Of a DNA stretch of 64,000 bases, positions 60,652 through 64,000 are shown piece after piece. The translations under genes and the position numbers were made by a program. The notes below the pieces were generated by a model. That model saw only the letters and a program-made list of their open reading frames with translations. It ran no database searches and had not been told where the DNA came from. This stretch comes from JAFALK01 sp036500605. GTDB lineage: Bacteria > Pseudomonadota > Gammaproteobacteria > Burkholderiales > Burkholderiaceae_C. Location of the stretch: assembly GCA_036500605.1 (NCBI GenBank), contig DASYBU010000005.1, positions 1-64,000 of the forward strand, written 5' to 3'. Numbering within the stretch: position 1 is the stretch's first letter; every line of letters starts with the position of its first letter.

Positions 60652-62103
60652 TCAGCTGTTGTTCAACTGCTGTTTCAGTTGCTGTTTCAGTTGTTGTTGA
60701 AGCCAGTAATAACTGTCCTTGGGCGTGCGCTTCTGCGTCGCGTAATCGACGTGCACAAGGCCGAAGCGCTTGGCATAGCCGCTGTCCCACTCGAAGTTGT
60801 CGAGCAGGCTCCAGGCGAAGTAGCCGCGCAGGTCCACGCCGGCGGCCTTGGCCTCGGCCAGGGCTTCCAGGTGCTGGCGCAGATAACGGATACGTTCAGC
60901 GTCAGGGACATGGTCGCCCTGGCTGCTGTCGATGCTGTCGGCGTTGGCCATGCCGTTTTCGGTGATCAGGATCGGCGGCAGCTTGCCGCTGTAGTCGCGG
61001 TGCAGGCGCTGCAGCAGCTCGGACAGGCCGGCGGCGTAGATCTCCCAACCCATGTCGGTCACGCCCTCGGCGCGCGGTGCGGGCGTGCCCTGCGTGCTCG
61101 ACCAGATGCGGGTGTAGTAGTTGACGCCGAGAAAATCCATCGGCTCCTGGATCACCGCCATGTCGCTCTCGCGCTGGATCGGCTGGAGCCATTCGGCTTC
61201 CTTCGGATACTGGCCCAGCATCAGCGGCTCGATGAACCAGCGCACCATGCGGGCGTACTCGCGTTCGGCCAGCTTCACATCGGCCGGATCCTGCGTGGCC
61301 GGGGTGGCCGGGCTCATGTTCAGCACGATGCCGAGCGGACACTTGACGCCGGCTGCGCGCAGCGATTGCAGCGCCAGGCCGTGCGAGAGCAGCAGATGGT
61401 GAGAGACCTGCGCCATCGCGCCTTCATCGCGCCAGCCGGGCGCGAACTGGCCGGTCAGGTGGCCGAGGATGGCGGTGCACCAGGGTTCGTTGTGGGTGGC
61501 CAGGCTCTTCAGGCGATCGCCGAGGCGGCGGCCCACATGCTCGGCGTAATCGGCAAAGCGCTGCGCGGTCTCGCGTACCGTCCAGCCGCCGATGTCCTGC
61601 AGCGCCTGCGGCAGGTCCCAGTGGTAGAGCGTGGCATGCGGTTGCAGGCCGCGCTCAAGCATGCCGTCGACGAGGCGGTCGTAGAAGGCGAGGCCTTGTT
61701 CGTTCCAGCCGGCTGAACCCACGCCACCGTCGGCCTGCACGCGCGGCCAGGCGATCGAGAAGCGGTAGGCCGAAAAGCCCCCGTCGCGGATCAGGTCGAG
61801 GTCTTCGGACCAGCGGTTCACGTGGTCACAGGCGATCACGCCGGTGTCGCCGTTGCGCACCTTGCCGGGTGTGTCGCAGAAGCGATCCCAGATGCTTTCG
61901 CCGCGGCCGTCACGGCCTACGCCGCCCTCGATCTGGAAGGCCGAGGTCGCGACCCCCCAGACGAAATCGTGGCCGAAATCGACGCTCTTCGCCGCCGACG
62001 ATGGCGGCATTGACAGCGCTGTCATTGGCGTTGACAACGCTGTCATCGGCAGCTTGTCGGGGTACAGAGCCGCCCGTGCAGCGGCAATCAAATCTTTTGG
62101 CAT
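60652..62103 (-). CDS. GH1 beta-glucosidase
   Basis: About 483 residues from 62103. The glycoside hydrolase 1 fold opens with FVWGVATSAFQIEGG; the acid/base Glu is in ATHNEPWC (E206) and the nucleophile in ILITENGMA (E382). The N-terminal extension before FVWG is longer than usual and carries a 7-residue tandem repeat (MTALSTP/MTALSMP), so an alternative start at 62010 would give 452 residues, the usual size; neither start has a good ribosome site. No signal peptide, so it is cytoplasmic and would hydrolyse imported beta-glucosides or cello-oligosaccharides. The C-terminus ends in QQQLKQQLKQQLNN, a low-complexity tail. Divergent from the GPH symporter. Confidence 0.92.
   Translation of the reverse strand: MPKDLIAAARAALYPDKLPMTALSTPMTALSMPPSSAAKSVDFGHDFVWGVATSAFQIEGGVGRDGRGESIWDRFCDTPGKVRNGDTGVIACDHVNRWSEDLDLIRDGGFSAYRFSIAWPRVQADGGVGSAGWNEQGLAFYDRLVDGMLERGLQPHATLYHWDLPQALQDIGGWTVRETAQRFADYAEHVGRRLGDRLKSLATHNEPWCTAILGHLTGQFAPGWRDEGAMAQVSHHLLLSHGLALQSLRAAGVKCPLGIVLNMSPATPATQDPADVKLAEREYARMVRWFIEPLMLGQYPKEAEWLQPIQRESDMAVIQEPMDFLGVNYYTRIWSSTQGTPAPRAEGVTDMGWEIYAAGLSELLQRLHRDYSGKLPPILITENGMANADSIDSSQGDHVPDAERIRYLRQHLEALAEAKAAGVDLRGYFAWSLLDNFEWDSGYAKRFGLVHVDYATQKRTPKDSYYWLQQQLKQQLKQQLNNS
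62011..62045. promoter_or_regulatory. tandem LacI-type palindromes near the beta-glucosidase start
   Basis: TGACAGCGCTGTCA (62011-62024) is a perfect 14-bp palindrome with the CG-centred symmetry typical of LacI-family operators, and TGACAACGCTGTCA (62032-62045) is a second copy with one mismatch. Their start points are 21 bp apart, about two helical turns, because the unit is a 21-bp duplication. They lie within the first codons if translation begins at 62103 and directly before the ATG if it begins at 62010. Confidence 0.5.
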
Positions 62104-62789
62104 GTGGGCGTTGTCTCGAAGCGCCTGAGGGCACTGGTCAGTCAGCTGAACTGCCAGCGGCGTATTTACTTTTGTTGTCGAATTATTTAAGTTGATTGCG
62201 GGTCGGCCCGGTACTAGGGTCACTACTCATGAGTACGAAAAAACACGTATCACGGTGGGAATCGACAACACAAATACTAGGTAAAAACACTCGGTCATTG
62301 CGTTTCACACCCGAAAACGGAGCGCTAACAGAGTGTCTCAGCCGGTTTAACTTTGTTTGCCATTCAAACTAATTGCCTGGGGCGAGGGCCGGAACGGCCC
62401 GCTGGGGCGTCATTCGCGCCAACAGCCGCTTGACGAGGCCGCTCGAATCCTCCAAACTAGAAAATGGTAGCGCTACCTAATTCGATGAAATGGGGGCGTT
62501 GCCAATCATGGTGGCCTGCGGAGCGATCCCGGGCGAAGCCCAAAAGAAGGAAAAACCAAATGCCCCTCCCTCGAGACAAGGGAATTCCGCTCGCTACGGA
62601 AAAACAGCTTGACGCAGAACCCTCGGCCGGTGACGGCGGCGGGGCTCGACCCTGCCGAGGCAACTCAACCCTGATCGGTCACTGAGCTGCCACTGAACCC
62701 AGGATGCGCCCGCCGGTCGGGCTCCCCAACCCGCGTGGCTGCACGCCTTGTCCTTTGGATCCAGGCCGTGTCTTGCACCCAACACCACC
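62104..62789. promoter_or_regulatory. divergent control region of the beta-glucosidase and GPH symporter genes
   Basis: No gene is evident in these 686 bp, and the part at 62160-62380 is clearly richer in A and T than the surroundings, as expected for promoters. A perfect 12-bp palindrome GGTAGCGCTACC sits at 62466-62477, with a TTGACG hexamer 30 bp upstream at 62430-62435; the palindrome is of the LacI type (AGCGCT centre) and would fit a repressor site downstream of a promoter for the symporter. The long leader to the symporter start (about 310 bp) may hold further regulation. Confidence 0.5.
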
Positions 62790-64000
62790 ATGACGCAAGC
62801 AAAACTCTCGTTCCTTGAAAAAGCCGGCTACAGCGCCGGCGACGCGGCGGCCAACCTGGTCTTCATGACCATGGTGCTGTTCCAGCTGAACTTCTATACC
62901 GATGTGTTCGGCCTCAGCGCCAACGCGGCGGCCGCCATCCTGTTGTGGCCGCGCCTGTGGGATGCGATCTTCGACCCCGTGATGGGCGTGCTGGCCGATC
63001 GCACGCAGACGCGCTGGGGCAAGTTCCGCCCCTGGATCCTGTGGACCGCCGTGCCCTGGGCCGTCGTGATGGTGATGGCCTACACCGCGCCCGACAAGAG
63101 CTGGGGCTGGAGCACCGGCATGGTGGTGGCCTACGCCGGCATCACCAACACCTTGCTGATGACGCTCTACTCGATGAACAACATGCCTTACTCCGCGCTG
63201 GGCGGGGTCATGACGGGCGACCTGAACGAGCGCACCAAGCTCAACTCCTACCGCTTCGTGTCGGTCAACATCGCGCAGTTCGTGGTCGGCGGCTTCACGC
63301 TGCCGCTGGTCGCCAAGTTCGCGCATGGGCATGACCGCCAGTACGGCTGGCAGATGACCATGACGATCTGGGCCGCGGCCTGCCTGGTGCTCTTCATGGT
63401 GACCTTCTTCACCACGAAGGAACGCATCAAGCCGATCGCGCAGGTGCAGTCGTCGCCGAAGCAGGACTTCGCTGACCTGCTCAAGAACGGCCCGTGGATC
63501 TCGCTGGTCTGCTACACGGTCTTCCAGTTCGGCATGCTCGCGCTGCGCGGTGGCGCCCATTACAACTACTACCACCACTACGCCGACAAGGCCGCGATGT
63601 TCGACTTCGTCGAGATGCTGGGCCTGACGAACCCGGACATGGCCGCCACCGGCAGCCTGGCCGACACGCTCGGCTACATCGTGCACGGCACGCGCGACAC
63701 GATCGCCAACTCGAACGTGGCCGATGTCTACAACAGCATCGTCAACATGCTGGGCTTCGGCACCACGATCATCGTGATCATGCTGTCGACGGGCCTGGCG
63801 GCGCGCTTCGGCAAGCGCACGGTGGCGATCACCTGCTTCTCGCTGTGTGCGGTCAACGCCTTCGCGATGTACTTGCTGCCGCCCGTCGCGGTCTACGCGA
63901 TGGCCGCGCTGGCCATCATCGGCTCGCTGGTCTTCGCGCCGACCTGCGCCATCATGTGGGCGATGTATGCCGATGCCGCCGACTACTCGGAATGGCAGAC
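62790..64000 (+). CDS. GPH-family glycoside:cation symporter, truncated by the window end
   Basis: The first 403 residues of an inner-membrane sugar symporter (MelB-like); the frame stays open to the right edge. The opening LSFLEKAGYSAGDAAANLVF and the cation-site region LWDAIFDPVMGVLADRTQTR-WGKFRPW are the GPH hallmarks (Asp-rich TM2 and the R-W-G-K-x-RPW loop). A second conserved TM4 region reads YSMNNMPYSALGGVMT. At least nine hydrophobic segments are seen. It would import mono- or oligosaccharides with H+ or Na+ into the cytoplasm for the divergent GH1 beta-glucosidase. Confidence 0.93.
   Translation, partial: MTQAKLSFLEKAGYSAGDAAANLVFMTMVLFQLNFYTDVFGLSANAAAAILLWPRLWDAIFDPVMGVLADRTQTRWGKFRPWILWTAVPWAVVMVMAYTAPDKSWGWSTGMVVAYAGITNTLLMTLYSMNNMPYSALGGVMTGDLNERTKLNSYRFVSVNIAQFVVGGFTLPLVAKFAHGHDRQYGWQMTMTIWAAACLVLFMVTFFTTKERIKPIAQVQSSPKQDFADLLKNGPWISLVCYTVFQFGMLALRGGAHYNYYHHYADKAAMFDFVEMLGLTNPDMAATGSLADTLGYIVHGTRDTIANSNVADVYNSIVNMLGFGTTIIVIMLSTGLAARFGKRTVAITCFSLCAVNAFAMYLLPPVAVYAMAALAIIGSLVFAPTCAIMWAMYADAADYSEWQ

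Noticed and set aside
57520..61716. A very long open frame on the plus strand across the TonB receptor and beta-glucosidase
   Set aside because: It is antisense to two clearly recognised genes, its product is low-complexity Arg/Gly/Val/Ala-rich with no family motif, and such frames are expected opposite high-GC genes.
1..64000. CRISPR arrays, tRNA or rRNA genes
   Set aside because: No regularly spaced direct repeats of CRISPR size and no tRNA or rRNA signature were found by reading both strands; a covariance-model search was not possible.

Overview
The window reads as chromosome of a high-GC Gram-negative betaproteobacterium, most like the Burkholderiales genera around Roseateles, Mitsuaria and Pelomonas. 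The reasons are the uniformly high GC third positions, many outer-membrane lipoproteins, a PEP-CTERM protein, a Xanthomonas/Caulobacter-type TonB receptor locus with flavin-dependent halogenases, and a GPH sugar symporter. This placement is inference; there is no rRNA or tRNA gene here to confirm it.

Layout. 1-1000: tail of an IS3-family transposase, then a gene-poor stretch with one small ORF and a 12-bp repeat. 1001-9825: a Crp/Fnr regulator divergent from a sulfatase / GMC oxidoreductase / aldehyde dehydrogenase operon, facing an MFS transporter / CoA-transferase operon; together they look like a route from a sulfate ester to an acyl-CoA. 10124-23906: signalling genes (NarL-type response regulator, hybrid histidine kinase, ECF sigma factor with a membrane Ser/Thr kinase), two lipoproteins, a PEP-CTERM protein, and a photolyase gene interrupted by one in-frame TGA. 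24000-29403: an accessory region with gene remnants and four genes with nuclease or protease signatures (PD-(D/E)xK-like, XRE-ImmA, PIN, HEPN-like), which is a candidate defence or toxin-antitoxin island. 29837-37486: a diguanylate cyclase, a Bcr/CflA pump, and a TetR-controlled EmrA-EmrB-NodT tripartite efflux operon with a clear divergent operator/promoter. 37612-41277: a 1073-residue coiled-coil/MBG-domain protein with a toxin-like C-terminus, followed by a small gene placed like an immunity gene. 41669-47212: FkbM methyltransferase, a MarR/solute-binding-protein operon divergent from a siderophore-interacting protein, two poorly known proteins and a CPBP protease.

47392-64000 is a carbohydrate locus. 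A TonB-dependent receptor is followed on the minus strand by eight tightly packed genes (gaps of 16 bp or less): a flavin-dependent halogenase, SapC, a cupin/JmjC-like protein, a second halogenase fused to a DUF6445-like domain, a ROK repressor, a polysaccharide deacetylase, a GMC sugar dehydrogenase and its gluconate-2-dehydrogenase-subunit-3-like partner. Upstream are a GH1 beta-glucosidase (minus) and a divergent GPH sugar:cation symporter (plus, running off the window), with LacI-type palindromes around their start regions. The likely scheme is: outer-membrane uptake of a glycan or glycoside, periplasmic deacetylation and oxidation, inner-membrane import, and hydrolysis to glucose, with ROK and LacI-type control. 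What the halogenases act on is unknown.

The most notable items are the nuclease-rich island at 25.1-29.4 kb, the toxin-like 1073-residue protein, the halogenase-DUF6445 fusion, and the photolyase with a single TGG-to-TGA change.
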